Shown: piece after piece, positions 26,543 through 35,087 of the stretch
How positions within the stretch are numbered: the first letter of the stretch is position 1
Layout: the number at the start of each line of letters is the position of its first letter
Origin: Pseudalkalibacillus salsuginis
GTDB lineage: Bacteria > Bacillota > Bacilli > Bacillales > Fictibacillaceae
Assembly (NCBI RefSeq): GCF_021646685.1
Contig: NZ_JAKJHW010000002.1
Coordinates: 310,001 to 374,000, forward strand
DNA: 64,000 bases
Direction: 5' to 3'
The notes under the pieces: model-generated
What the model was told of the DNA's origin: nothing
Database searches by the model: none
What the model saw: only the letters and a program-made list of their open reading frames with translations
Translations under genes and position numbers: made by a program

Positions 26543-27140
26543 GGTTGATCTTCTCCTTTTCTTCATGGTCCTCTGCAAATTCGACCCTTTGATTTTCCAG
26601 TGACACGATCCGTACCAAGGATTCCACTCGATATCCGGCATCTTTCAGCCTTTCCCCACCGTTTTGGAATGCCTTTTCAATGACGATTCCGATTCCTGCG
26701 ACCTCAGCACCCGCTTGTAAAATGATGTCTGCCAGCCCGAGCGCAGCCTCTCCATGAGCCAAAAAATCGTCAACGATCAGGATACGATCATCCGGTGATA
26801 TGAATTTCTTTGCTACCGTCAAGTCACTCGAAACCTGCTTTGTAAAGGAGTATACTTTCTTTACATAAATATCATCCTTCAAAGTAAGTGACTTTTGCTT
26901 TCTTGCGTAAATGAGAGGCACCTCCAGATGAGCAGCCGTCATGAGTGCAGGGGCGATCCCTGATGCTTCGATCGTTAAAACTTTGGTGATTTTTTCTCCT
27001 GAAAAATGGGACAAGAACTCCTTCCCGATTGATGACATGAGTGCTGGATCAACTTGGTGATTCAAGAACGCATCAACCTTCAACACCTGATTAGATAGCA
27101 CAATCCCTTCCTCCAACACTTTCTCCTTCAGCAATTGCAT
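26526..27140 (-). CDS. xpt: Xanthine phosphoribosyltransferase
   Basis: 204 residues from ATG 27140 (AGGAGG upstream). Converts xanthine and PRPP to XMP in purine salvage. The PRPP-binding motif [13 protein letters not shown] (about 124-136) and the start [23 protein letters not shown] are characteristic of Xpt. It is about ten residues longer than B. subtilis Xpt (194), with a C-terminal tail [12 protein letters not shown] encoded in the overlap with pbuX. Controlled by the guanine riboswitch upstream. Confidence 0.96.
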   Translation of the reverse strand: MQLLKEKVLEEGIVLSNQVLKVDAFLNHQVDPALMSSIGKEFLSHFSGEKITKVLTIEASGIAPALMTAAHLEVPLIYARKQKSLTLKDDIYVKKVYSFTKQVSSDLTVAKKFISPDDRILIVDDFLAHGEAALGLADIILQAGAEVAGIGIVIEKAFQNGGERLKDAGYRVESLVRIVSLENQRVEFAEDHEEKEKINHATSI

Positions 27141-27237
27141 AATGAAATTCCTCCTGATCATTTTTAAGAAGTTATTATCGATTTCTCGGCAAGAAAATAA
27201 ACAAACTTCCGAAGACAATGGACCTTTCCGGGTGAAA

Positions 27238-27417
27238 ATAAAAAAACCCGAGTAGACATCAACTGTCTCTTCGAGTGATCGTGAATAGATACACCAATAT
27301 AAGGTAAACCCAACATATATGATGGGCCAACTTTACATTGCGGTCATCACTCGTAGTCCAGTCATTTACGGTGACCGGGTAGAGACTTGCAGGCCGATTC
27401 CTGCGATTATACGAGTT
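27238..27417 (-). ncRNA. Guanine (purine) riboswitch with terminator, leader of xpt-pbuX
   Basis: On the minus strand the aptamer (27417 to 27348) has P1 arms CTCGTA/TACGAG, the conserved TATAAT after P1, loop elements CAAGTCTCTACC and CCGTAAATG, and GGACTACGAG at the 3' side. The C in GACTA corresponds to the specificity cytosine of guanine-type aptamers. Downstream a terminator stem (about 27277-27247, CGAAGAGACA/TGTCTACTCGG) ends in TTTTTTT at 27246-27238. With guanine bound, the leader should terminate; purine shortage turns on xpt-pbuX. Confidence 0.95.
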
Positions 27418-27663
27418 GATATTGAATTATAAATTGGATTATAACGTATAAGCGTCTAAAATGGAACAATAACCATGAAAATTCTATATATCGTTCGGGT
27501 TTTAGGGTTTAATGATGGTTACCCACGTATTTTCATTCGTCTTTCAAAAAAGATGGGAGTTTTGAGTCCCAAAGATTCCATTAACTCCTTTGGTAAGGAT
27601 CTCACTCACTATCCTGTCTCAACCGTCTGTGCAGAAAGTTTTAAGTCTCCGTGTTTTTTGACA

Positions 27664-27706
27664 CTTAAAAAGAATGCTGGATCATGTGGATCAGCACTCT
27701 TAATTA
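27664..27706 (-). terminator. Terminator of the HTH/AtpD-like gene
   Basis: Minus-strand hairpin AAGAGTGCTGATC/GATCCAGCATTCTT (one bulge), followed by TTTTTAAG, directly after the gene's stop. Confidence 0.75.
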
Positions 27707-27710
27707 TAGG

Positions 27711-28763
27711 TTACAACGTTCCGATGTAGTCTAGTTGATCGATTTCTTTCGAATCGGCGGAGCCGTCTAAAATCTTCTGAACGTCAGCGAGTGTATTTTT
27801 CAGGCTGACCGTTTCGCCTTTCTTACCAGTGAATTGCTCTGCGACGTAAAACGGCTGTGTCAGATAGGCTTCAAGCCGCTCGCCTCTTTTGTACGTAAGT
27901 TTTTCTGCTTCAGGTACACTATCGATTCCCCTCACATTGACGACAGCCCGGAGTTCTCGGTACCGACGGAGCAGTTTTTGCGCGCGCTGCTGGATATGCA
28001 AGTGATTCTGGTCAAGGTATGCCCCTTCCAGGACAGACGATGTTGAGTAAATTGGATTGATTGCCGGGAATTTATGGCGGGTAGCCAGGTCGATATCGAA
28101 TTGCCACAACGTTTCAAGCGGTCCGTATGGCAGATCTTCATCCATCGCTTCTCCCTTCAGATCCAGAAGGAAGGTGGTCACGTTCTGCACACCAACATCT
28201 TGAAGGCGTTGTTGAAGATCATGGATTTCCCCTGTCAGGACATGTGAACGATCGGCCGTAAACATGATTTCCTTCTGATTGCCGAAGCCAGCCATTTTTT
28301 CATACGCTTCATCCACAGACGTTACAACGACATCATAGTATTCCAAAATGTCATTGAGGTCTTCATTGTCTCCTTCTGGTTTTAAAAGAACCGATGCATA
28401 GCCGTTCTGTTTAAGGCGATGGGTTAATTCAGCTAAAATGACCAGTTGCCCCATTCCGTGGCGCGCGACCAGGCCGATTGTCCCCCCTTTTGCGAGTGGT
28501 GCGAACAAATCCAAAGTTTTGATCCCCGTTTCGATCATATCAATCTTCTCCCCTCTGATAATCAATTCATCAAGACTACATTCAGCAAGCGTTGCGAGTG
28601 CAACTAATGTGCGGACCTCTGAACGTCCCACTGGAATTTTTCCTGTGCATAGGTTCGAGACTGTCGCTGGCCGTAACCCGACAGATTTGGCTGCAGTAGT
28701 CAAATTCGGTACTTTTTTCCGCAATAATGCCACGTTCAAACGAATATTTTCTATCATTTCCAA
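27711..28763 (-). CDS. HTH protein fused to a degenerate F1-ATPase beta-subunit-like region
   Basis: 350 residues from TTG 28763, with AGGAGG eight bases upstream. Residues 8-62 form a helix-turn-helix (LTTAAKSVGLRPATVSNLCTG). Residues 78-94 (ETGIKTLDLFAPLAKGG) match the segment before the Walker A loop of ATP synthase beta, but the loop itself (GGAGVGKT in AtpD) is RHGMGQLV (101-108), so ATP binding is probably lost. FPAINPIYSTSSVL (232-245), RYRELRAVVNVRGID and QPFYVAEQFTGKKG (303-316) match the AtpD C-terminal part closely. The AtpD beta-barrel domain and part of the middle are absent. The HTH suggests a DNA-binding regulator; an inverted repeat covers its own promoter. Confidence 0.8.
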   Translation of the reverse strand: MEMIENIRLNVALLRKKVPNLTTAAKSVGLRPATVSNLCTGKIPVGRSEVRTLVALATLAECSLDELIIRGEKIDMIETGIKTLDLFAPLAKGGTIGLVARHGMGQLVILAELTHRLKQNGYASVLLKPEGDNEDLNDILEYYDVVVTSVDEAYEKMAGFGNQKEIMFTADRSHVLTGEIHDLQQRLQDVGVQNVTTFLLDLKGEAMDEDLPYGPLETLWQFDIDLATRHKFPAINPIYSTSSVLEGAYLDQNHLHIQQRAQKLLRRYRELRAVVNVRGIDSVPEAEKLTYKRGERLEAYLTQPFYVAEQFTGKKGETVSLKNTLADVQKILDGSADSKEIDQLDYIGTL

Positions 28764-28789
28764 TTTTTACACCTCCTGTTACTTTATAT

Positions 28790-28841
28790 AGTATTCTTAA
28801 TTACGCTAAAAAGCAACCATAAATTACTCTTTGGCGTAATT
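28790..28841 (-). promoter_or_regulatory. Promoter with inverted-repeat operator of the HTH/AtpD-like gene
   Basis: On the minus strand -35 TTGCTT and -10 TACTAT are separated by exactly 17 bases. A 12-bp inverted repeat AATTACGCTAAA (28799-28810)/TTTGGCGTAATT (28830-28841), with one mismatch and a 19-base gap, places one arm inside the spacer. This is the layout expected of a repressor operator, probably for autoregulation. Confidence 0.65.
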
Positions 28842-28965
28842 ATTATTTCTAATCTTTACAATCCGGAACAATTGAAAAATAGGTTAATCAGGGCCTTCTT
28901 TCTAAAAGTTTACAACATTCAAGCTTAGTCACTTTTTTGTAGGGATTTCAGTTTTCATCGGAATA

Positions 28966-28998
28966 ATGAAAAAACAGGCTGCCCGTCGCAGCCTGCTT
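28966..28998 (-). terminator. Intrinsic terminator of the DUF3231 gene
   Basis: Stem CAGGCTGC (28975-28982)/GCAGCCTG (28988-28995) followed on the minus strand by TTTTTTC. Confidence 0.9.
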
Positions 28999-29004
28999 CC
29001 TCCA

Positions 29005-29550
29005 TCATCCCTCATGGCCAGAAGGTGTATAGTATGGTGGCACCTTGATCCAGCCTCTTTTTCGCATCAGCATTTTCAGTTTGGATCCGTAAAGCATTTT
29101 CTCACTTTGTAATTCCACCCAGATTTTTTCCATATCACCCCGTATACACTGGGTTGTATTTGTTGCACACATCACGATATTACTCGCCACTTTAACACTT
29201 AGTAAATTGGCTATTTCATTATCAGATGATTTAACGCCAGACGGTATAGCATTCGGGTCTGTTTTCGGTTTATGTGCATCTGCTCTCGGCAATGGAATGC
29301 CTTCCTCCAGCATGAACGCTTCAAGCCTATTCAATTGGGACTCACCTAAGTCTTTTCCTTCTTTTACGATTACGCTTAATTCATCATCAATCGTAGTGTT
29401 CAAACAAATTTCCAAAGCGGGAATTTCTTCTGCAAGCGCAGTATAATACAGCCAGCATCCCATTACCTCCCCAACATGCAAGGGAGTTTTCGGTTCATCA
29501 TCGTAGGTCTTCTTCATATAATCGACTAACGCCTCGAATATGTTTGCCAT
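29005..29550 (-). CDS. DUF3231 family protein
   Basis: 181 residues, helical, soluble, with LHVGEVMGCWLYYTALAEEI near the N-terminus and FMLEEGIPLPRADAHKP (about 77-93) which fits the first-helix and linker pattern of DUF3231/CotF-like four-helix proteins of spore formers. Usual DUF3231 proteins are about 330 residues with two copies of the domain; this single-domain form is about half that. The function is unknown. The start has AGGAGG upstream. Confidence 0.7.
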   Translation of the reverse strand: MANIFEALVDYMKKTYDDEPKTPLHVGEVMGCWLYYTALAEEIPALEICLNTTIDDELSVIVKEGKDLGESQLNRLEAFMLEEGIPLPRADAHKPKTDPNAIPSGVKSSDNEIANLLSVKVASNIVMCATNTTQCIRGDMEKIWVELQSEKMLYGSKLKMLMRKRGWIKVPPYYTPSGHEG

Positions 29551-29737
29551 CTATGTACCTCCTGGATAATAGATCTCTTTTTTTAATATCCCTATTTAAC
29601 CTCGGAGGTATTCACGAAGGGTTCATCGTATGGACGAAACCCTGGAGTAACCTGGGATAATCGATTCGCATGGAAATGTACATTAGCCTAAAACCTGAAG
29701 ATGTGCACGTTACGCTGTTTAGAATTGTGGGTTTACG

Positions 29738-29785
29738 ATTGCACTTCCTGTACCGTTTTGCACCGAATAGTCTGTCGTTGCGTTT
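29738..29785. repeat. TTGCACC-type short repeat
   Basis: Degenerate units GATTGCACTTCCTGTACC and TTTTGCACCGAATAG, related to those at 5295-5335 and 7300-7368. Confidence 0.4.
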
Positions 29786-29794
29786 TTTCATTTA

Positions 29795-29838
29795 AAGAAA
29801 GGGGTGATCCTTTTGTTATGGATCTTCCCCTTTTACCT
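29795..29838 (-). terminator. Intrinsic terminator of argF
   Basis: Interrupted stem AAAGGGGTGATCC/GGATCTTCCCCTTT around 29797-29834, followed on the minus strand by a T-rich stretch. Confidence 0.7.
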
Positions 29839-29846
29839 GGTTACAA

Positions 29847-30830
29847 TTAATTATTTCCCATAAGCGCAAGCATGATCGCTTTTTGTGCATGGAGGCGATT
29901 TTCAGCTTCGTCAAAAACGACGGAGTGCGGACCATCGAGGATTTCAGCTGTTACTTCCTCGCCTCGGTGTGCAGGCAAGCAGTGCATGAACATAAAATCG
30001 TCCTTCGCTTTTTCACAGAGCTTACTGTTCACCTGGTAAGGCTTGAAAGCTTCTATACGCGTTTCGAACTCTTCTTCCTGCCCCATACTTGCCCATACAT
30101 CCGTAACCACTACATCCGCGTCTTGGATCGCTTCATCCGGAGAGTTGGTGATCACCACGGAGCTCCCATTCTGTTTTGCTACAAGTTTCGCCTGATCGCG
30201 TATCATCTGATTGGGTTCATACCCGAAAGGACTTGCGACGGCGATGTCCATCCCGACTTTTGCGGCACCTTCTAAAAGGGAATGTGTCATATTGTTGTTA
30301 CCATCACCGAGATAACACAATTTCAACCCCTTCAATTTGCCTTTATATTCTAAGATCGTCAACAGATCCGCCATCACCTGCGTAGGATGGTGTAAATCGG
30401 TGAGACCATTGATCACAGGAATATCGGCATGCGCTGCAAATTCTTCAATTGTCTTATGCGCGAATGTCCGGATCATGACAGCATCTACGTAACGGGATAA
30501 CACCTTAGCCGTGTCAGCAACGGTTTCCCCGCGTCCAAGCTGGGTATCCTTCGTGTTCAAATAAATCGGATTCCCTCCAAGTTGGATAATCCCAACTTCA
30601 AAAGAAACCCGCGTACGCGTCGACGCCTTATCGAAGATCATCCCTAATACCTTACCGTTCAAATGCTTGTGTGCTACGCCGAGCTTCTGTTCCTGTTTAA
30701 GCTTTAAAGCTTGTTTAAGTAAGTACATGATTTCTGTTGAATGGAAATCTGCGATTGTAAGAAAATCCTGACCTGTAAAATTGGAAGCGGTCAATCCTTT
30801 TGTCGGTAATAGTTCAACGGCCTTTGCCAT
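29847..30830 (-). CDS. argF: Ornithine carbamoyltransferase
   Basis: 327 residues; makes citrulline from ornithine and carbamoyl phosphate in arginine synthesis. The carbamoyl-phosphate motif STRTR (in FDKASTRTRVSFE, about 70-74), HPTQ (about 145-148), DVWASMGQEEE and the ornithine-binding HCLPAHRGEEV (about 284-294) are all present. It lies 12 kb from argCJBD but under a near-identical promoter. AGGAGAG precedes the ATG. The order and separate argF differ from the B. subtilis argCJBD-carAB-argF operon. Confidence 0.97.
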   Translation of the reverse strand: MAKAVELLPTKGLTASNFTGQDFLTIADFHSTEIMYLLKQALKLKQEQKLGVAHKHLNGKVLGMIFDKASTRTRVSFEVGIIQLGGNPIYLNTKDTQLGRGETVADTAKVLSRYVDAVMIRTFAHKTIEEFAAHADIPVINGLTDLHHPTQVMADLLTILEYKGKLKGLKLCYLGDGNNNMTHSLLEGAAKVGMDIAVASPFGYEPNQMIRDQAKLVAKQNGSSVVITNSPDEAIQDADVVVTDVWASMGQEEEFETRIEAFKPYQVNSKLCEKAKDDFMFMHCLPAHRGEEVTAEILDGPHSVVFDEAENRLHAQKAIMLALMGNN

Positions 30831-30865
30831 TTTGCATCTCTCCTAACTCATCTCTCTTTCGAATT

Positions 30866-30894
30866 ATTATACATACTCAATAATATTTATTCAA
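30866..30894 (-). promoter_or_regulatory. argF promoter with ARG-box-like sequence
   Basis: Minus strand -35 TTGAAT (30889-30894), 17-base spacer, -10 TATAAT (30866-30871). The -35 is part of TTGAATAAATATTATTGAGT, resembling half-sites bound by the arginine repressor AhrC/ArgR (TGAATAAAAATTCA type). About 50 bases are shared with the argC promoter. Confidence 0.7.
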
Positions 30895-30968
30895 TAGTTA
30901 TTATAAAAATACTTAAATTACCTTATTTTAGTACATAATATTTGAATAATAATGTATATTCTCGCCAT

Positions 30969-31140
30969 AAGAAAAGCGCAAACGCTCTGTTCAGCCATGA
31001 GGGTCGCTGGAAGTCCGACGAGGAGGCTCGAACCAAACAAAGTTCGGTTCTGCGTGGATAAACACTTCGACTTAAATCAATGTGTCGCCGCCACAGAAGG
31101 TCTGAAGTGACCCAAGTGGTTGGTCGTTGGAGCTAGACAT
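30969..31140. repeat. Dispersed intergenic repeat, family B, copy 1
   Basis: Starts AAGAAAAGCGCAAACGC, contains TGGAAGTCCGACGAGGAGG and GTCGCCGCCACAGAAG, and ends CCAAGTGGTTGGTCGTTGGA then GCTAGACAT. The inverted copy at 54236-54346 and a partial copy at 42727 share these blocks. This copy has an extra ~55-base centre. Such repeats are widespread in Bacillaceae gaps. Confidence 0.7.
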
Positions 31141-31152
31141 TCCTTCATCGCA

Positions 31153-31186
31153 ACAAAAAAACCTCCTGACGCTATGTCAGGAGGTC
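31153..31186 (-). terminator. Intrinsic terminator of the S8 protease gene
   Basis: Stem ACCTCCTGAC (31161-31170)/GTCAGGAGGT (31176-31185), followed on the minus strand by TTTTTTTG. Confidence 0.92.
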
Positions 31187-31204
31187 AACTGAATTCTATT
31201 GCCT

Positions 31205-33682
31205 TCAAGGCATCAAGTAGTTCGCATAGTAACGGGAGATGGCAACGGCGTAATCTCCTCGTGTGACTGTCTGTGCTGGCTCAAAAACAGCTGTGACAGT
31301 TGGCTCAAGATCATACGGACCTTGAGTGACATTAAAATAAGCATTAAGAATGTTCAGGTCGAGAGCGAGTTGGACGTATCCCTTCAAATGATCTGGAACT
31401 TGCTCTGCATCCTCAACTGCAACCCTTTCATCCTTATATTGCACTGTCAATGGATCATCATTGAGCGCCTTCGCTTCACTTTCGAGTCCCAAACTTTGCA
31501 CAAGAGCATAGGCAAGCCCAGCACGGTCAACAGCTTTCTTTGGTGAAAATTTACCGTCAGCTGTCGGCAATAGAACACCGCCATCTCCTTGTGCTGTATC
31601 TTTCAAGGCTGCACCTTTTGCAGCGACTGCTTCCACATAAGCCGTATCACTCGAAGCTACATCGGTAAAACTCGCCCCGCCATTTGGAAGATACTGACGG
31701 ATTCCAGCACCCATTGTCAGGTACTTCGCAAGATCGACACGTGTCAAAGCGTCATCTGGCTTGTAGTTCCCGTTCTTATCGCTATCCAAAAACCGCTCGC
31801 TCACCCCGCTCTTGATTGCACCTTCTGCCGGATGGCCGCTGATGTCATTCAACCCAGTGAAACCGCTCGCTTTTTTAAAAGCAAGTTCGCCTTCAACCGT
31901 TTCAGGCAGCCCAACACTGCCCTGGAGCCCTCGTATTTCTAAAGTCCACGTACCAGGTACTGGATTTGTCACCTGGACGGTACGGTCGGTATATAACGTG
32001 AACAGAACATAGATTCCTGAAGAGTATTCTGTTCCGTCTGGTGAGGTAAGCACAAGATTGAGCGGATTCCCTGTTTCATCGAGAAGCCCTTTTGCATTGA
32101 TGCGCGCGACAAGCTCTGTCAAGCCTTCCTCAACTTCAAACGTCACCTTGTTTGAGTCAGCTGTTACAGGATTGTATTCAACCTCTACAGGTGTCCGTTC
32201 GACATCCATTTCTACATTCGCATTGTATTCATTCGTTAGATTAAGCGTCTGGCCGTAATTTTTATCGTTTAAAATCATATCAACAGCCGCATAAGCATTC
32301 GCATAACCCGCTCCGACTTCCCAGGGTTCATGCCCTGGCATGTTGGTCGCTGTCTGCTGGATGATCTCTTTCACTTCTTTCGGTGTGAGGCTTGGATCAG
32401 CATCAAGCATCAAGGCTACGATCCCAGCCCCATGCGGCGCGGCCATCGAAGTTCCGCTCATGTGAGTGTAATACGGTAGATGAGCAGGATCCAGAGTCTC
32501 CGCATCCTTGTCAGCACTTAATGCTGTCAATGGCGCTATAGTCTTTGTCGATATGATATCCTCCCCAGGTGTTGTGATTGTCGGTCGGTCTTCCCAAGTG
32601 AACTCTTCACCATTAACCGTCACTGTACCGCCTTTCCCTTTTACACCACGGGATGAAAAATCGGTTAGGTTCCCTTGCTTATCACCCGCTGCAACCGTGA
32701 TGACCCAAGGTGCTTTTTTATAGTTGCCAGAGATTGTCGCTTCTCCAGGACCCGAGTTGCCAGCAGAGAATACGGTGACTATGTTCCGGTCATATAGCTT
32801 CTTCGTAGCGATATTGATCGGATCTTCAGGATCAAAATCGGTTCCTGAATCACTCGTCGATCCCCATGAATTCGTGATGACACGGATGTCATACTCAGCT
32901 TGATGGGTCAATGCATAATCAAATCCGCCGAGCGTATCAAGGATTGAGATTCCAGCACCGGAACCATATCCGATTAAATCTGCGCCAGGCGCGACCCCTT
33001 CATATTTCCCACTCGACATTGCCCCATTTCCACCGACGATTCCAGCGACATGCGTCCCATGCCCGGAGTCACTGTCCGTATTTGGAACATCTTCAACATA
33101 TGTTATTGGAAGCAAATCACTGAATGCATTCAAATTCGTCGCACCCTGGACATTTTGTACCAGATGGTCACCAAATTTGATGTCTTTATGGGTCCCATCG
33201 ACACCACTGTCATTGATGACAACGCCGACACCCTTACCTGAAACCGGTAGTCCGTCGTTCTTTGCGGTAAGAGCTGCATCTTCACGGAGCTTGTCTACCC
33301 CAGTCAAGTCTGTCGAGTCTTCATTTTCATATTCGAGTTCTTCGTTTAAGTATAAGGAACGGATTTCTTCAAGCTGGGTAAGAGATTCGATCTGTTTCGG
33401 CGTCGCTAAAACCCCAGCCATCGGAAGCTCGTTGAACGTTACTCCCTTCGTAATCCCTACCTTTTTTAAGAGTTGGGCATGTTCTTTAGTCGGGCCATCG
33501 TTCGTATGGAAGGTCACAATCACCTCAAGTGGGTCTGATGTGTCCTCCATCGCATCTTGCAATTTCGTGTTGATGATTGTTGTTCCACTCGTTTCCGCAT
33601 TCACCTTCGTTACCGGTGTCAATGCGGTAAACCATGTTGTGAATACGAGCATTACACAAATCAGAAAAGTTAACCGTTTCAT
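31205..33682 (-). CDS. Subtilisin-like serine protease with SLH-type repeats
   Basis: 825 residues, secreted (signal peptide about 1-29). An inhibitor_I9-like propeptide region (about 50-115) precedes the S8 domain with catalytic Asp158 (VINDSGVDGTHKD), His208 (SGHGTHVAG) and Ser412 (GTSMAAPH), plus Asn in SAGNSGPG. A beta-rich region (about 480-620) follows, containing a P/Homo-B-like part. Three S-layer-homology-like units end the protein (LTRVDLAKYL, VDRAGLAYAL, VTRGDYAVAI), which would attach it to the cell wall. It resembles Bacillus Vpr/minor proteases in type but with an SLH tail. It is monocistronic. Confidence 0.92.
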   Translation of the reverse strand: MKRLTFLICVMLVFTTWFTALTPVTKVNAETSGTTIINTKLQDAMEDTSDPLEVIVTFHTNDGPTKEHAQLLKKVGITKGVTFNELPMAGVLATPKQIESLTQLEEIRSLYLNEELEYENEDSTDLTGVDKLREDAALTAKNDGLPVSGKGVGVVINDSGVDGTHKDIKFGDHLVQNVQGATNLNAFSDLLPITYVEDVPNTDSDSGHGTHVAGIVGGNGAMSSGKYEGVAPGADLIGYGSGAGISILDTLGGFDYALTHQAEYDIRVITNSWGSTSDSGTDFDPEDPINIATKKLYDRNIVTVFSAGNSGPGEATISGNYKKAPWVITVAAGDKQGNLTDFSSRGVKGKGGTVTVNGEEFTWEDRPTITTPGEDIISTKTIAPLTALSADKDAETLDPAHLPYYTHMSGTSMAAPHGAGIVALMLDADPSLTPKEVKEIIQQTATNMPGHEPWEVGAGYANAYAAVDMILNDKNYGQTLNLTNEYNANVEMDVERTPVEVEYNPVTADSNKVTFEVEEGLTELVARINAKGLLDETGNPLNLVLTSPDGTEYSSGIYVLFTLYTDRTVQVTNPVPGTWTLEIRGLQGSVGLPETVEGELAFKKASGFTGLNDISGHPAEGAIKSGVSERFLDSDKNGNYKPDDALTRVDLAKYLTMGAGIRQYLPNGGASFTDVASSDTAYVEAVAAKGAALKDTAQGDGGVLLPTADGKFSPKKAVDRAGLAYALVQSLGLESEAKALNDDPLTVQYKDERVAVEDAEQVPDHLKGYVQLALDLNILNAYFNVTQGPYDLEPTVTAVFEPAQTVTRGDYAVAISRYYANYLMP

Positions 33683-33855
33683 CTCTCGCCCTCCGAATGA
33701 AATAATTTGAATAATTCAATTATTCCACAGGTCTGTCAAAATCCGCTATTCTCCATAGGGCGTAACAGATAAGAACGAAAGATATATTCCTACTACCCGA
33801 AAAGTCGTATGGACCCGTACAATCTAGTAAAATAGAACCAATGGGCAATTTTTCA

Positions 33856-34005
33856 GTACCCCAAATTCAGTTTTTCATGTTTTTTACGGTCTCATGAAGC
33901 TCTTATGGGTACCTCAAATTCAACCTTTCGCTATTTCATGGTCTCATGAAGCTCTTATGAGTCTCTATTTTTGCCTCCTTCAAGGGACCCATAGAGCTAT
34001 AATAG
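33856..34005. repeat. Tandem repeat array (about 52-base period)
   Basis: GGTCTCATGAAGCTCTTATG occurs exactly at 33888-33907 and 33940-33959, each preceded by GTACC(C/T)CAAATTCA; a third, degenerate and partly inverted unit (ACCCATAGAGCTATAATAGG) follows. The array lies in a gap with no gene. Confidence 0.75.
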
Positions 34006-34029
34006 GACCTTAATTCACAAACTTTTTGA

Positions 34030-34062
34030 ATAGAAAAAGCAAACCACTGTTGGTCTGCTCTC
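34030..34062 (-). terminator. Intrinsic terminator downstream of the glyoxalase-fold gene
   Basis: Stem AGCAAACCA (34038-34046)/TGGTCTGCT (34051-34059), one mismatch, followed on the minus strand by TTTTTCT. It lies about 80 bases after the stop. Confidence 0.8.
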
Positions 34063-34140
34063 TATAACATCATATTCGGTTATCATTTCATTTACAGCTA
34101 TATCATAGTATTCCAACCCGGAACGTTGCATATGTACCCA

Positions 34141-34545
34141 TCAGCTTCCAATCCGTTCATAAAAGGTGAGCAAGTTGTTGTCTGGATCAATCACCGCAAA
34201 CTCTCGAACTCCCCATGGGCGATCGCCTAAAGGCGCATCCGGGTGCAATATCCCAAGGTCCTCTAGACGTCCGTGCAATTCATCGACACCGTCCATTCCA
34301 ATGTGACAGCTTCCTGTCCCTGCGATAAACGACTCGGTACCAGTAATGACTGGAGCAGACCTGTCCACCCTGCGCCATCTTTCATCATTGGCCAGCCACA
34401 GATGGATCCGGACTTCATCCCAGCTTAATACCGCAAAACCATCCTCTTCATACTCGACCGAGAATCCAAGCGAGTCGCGATAAAACGCTATGCTGCTCTC
34501 GAGGTCTGTTACCGGTAAAGCAGGTATGGCTTCAAGCATTTTCAT
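34141..34545 (-). CDS. Glyoxalase/bleomycin-resistance fold protein
   Basis: 134 residues from ATG 34545, nine bases after GGGAGGG. A vicinal-oxygen-chelate fold: AIPALPVTDLESSIAFYRDSLGF at the N-terminus, RIHLWLAND, CHIGMDGVDELHGRLEDLG, and FAVIDPDNNLLTFYE at the end. The bleomycin-resistance type binds the drug between two subunits; many members are dioxygenases or lyases. The WGVREFAVIDPDNN block is like drug-binding proteins. No drug gene is nearby, so the function is open. Confidence 0.85.
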   Translation of the reverse strand: MKMLEAIPALPVTDLESSIAFYRDSLGFSVEYEEDGFAVLSWDEVRIHLWLANDERWRRVDRSAPVITGTESFIAGTGSCHIGMDGVDELHGRLEDLGILHPDAPLGDRPWGVREFAVIDPDNNLLTFYERIGS

Positions 34546-34733
34546 TACAACAATCCCTCCCAAGCTTTTATAGAATCAATTCGATCCTGAATAAAGGATT
34601 TCCTTTTAGTATATTCACCTGGACGTAAAATCTAAAACCGATGAAGAACAAACATGAAAATAATCTAGTAATTTTCCTATAAATCTAGCAAACGCACAGG
34701 CACCTTCTATCAAACTGCATAAGATAGATTATG

Positions 34734-34822
34734 AAAAGGGGACGCCCTCCCCCTTTTCAATCAAAGCATAGCCTCCTATCCTTTACCAAAGGTTAATGCG
34801 TCCGCCCCGCATTAACCTTTAT
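34734..34822. other. Two adjacent hairpins in a gene-free gap
   Basis: GAAAAGGGG/CCCCCTTTTC (34734-34758) is followed by a perfect 13-bp hairpin AAAGGTTAATGCG (34788-34800)/CGCATTAACCTTT (34808-34820). No open frame is seen between 34546 and 35087. They could be a small RNA with its terminator or an insertion scar. The neighbouring GGCAGCTGCC palindrome at about 34881 may belong. Confidence 0.45.
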
Positions 34823-35031
34823 TACATATAAAGCGTTGCCTTAATCAGGCTTACAGAAATTATGTCCTATTTCCTTCAGGGGCAGCTGCCTGGAATCGGT
34901 TGCCACAAGGTCAGACCATCGCCAGGTTCTATAAACCAATTGACAACCCCATTACCATTAGAGTTTAAAATTTATTGTATAACACTGGCGTTCTACTTCC
35001 AGAGCGTAATTTGTTTTATCCATCCTAAATC

Positions 35032-35046
35032 GTTCGTATAACGAAC
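35032..35046. promoter_or_regulatory. Perfect 15-base palindrome before the glycosyltransferase
   Basis: GTTCGTATAACGAAC (arms GTTCGT/ACGAAC around ATA), about 40 bases upstream of the start. It has the size and position of an operator for a dimeric repressor. The binding protein is unknown. Confidence 0.5.
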
Positions 35047-35087
35047 AGGAAAAGAACACATAGTAAGGGAAAAAAGGTCTAGATCAT

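Noticed and set aside
27475-27729. Plus-strand frame between the riboswitch and the HTH/AtpD-like gene
   Set aside because: It crosses the terminator of the gene on the other strand and has no recognisable features.
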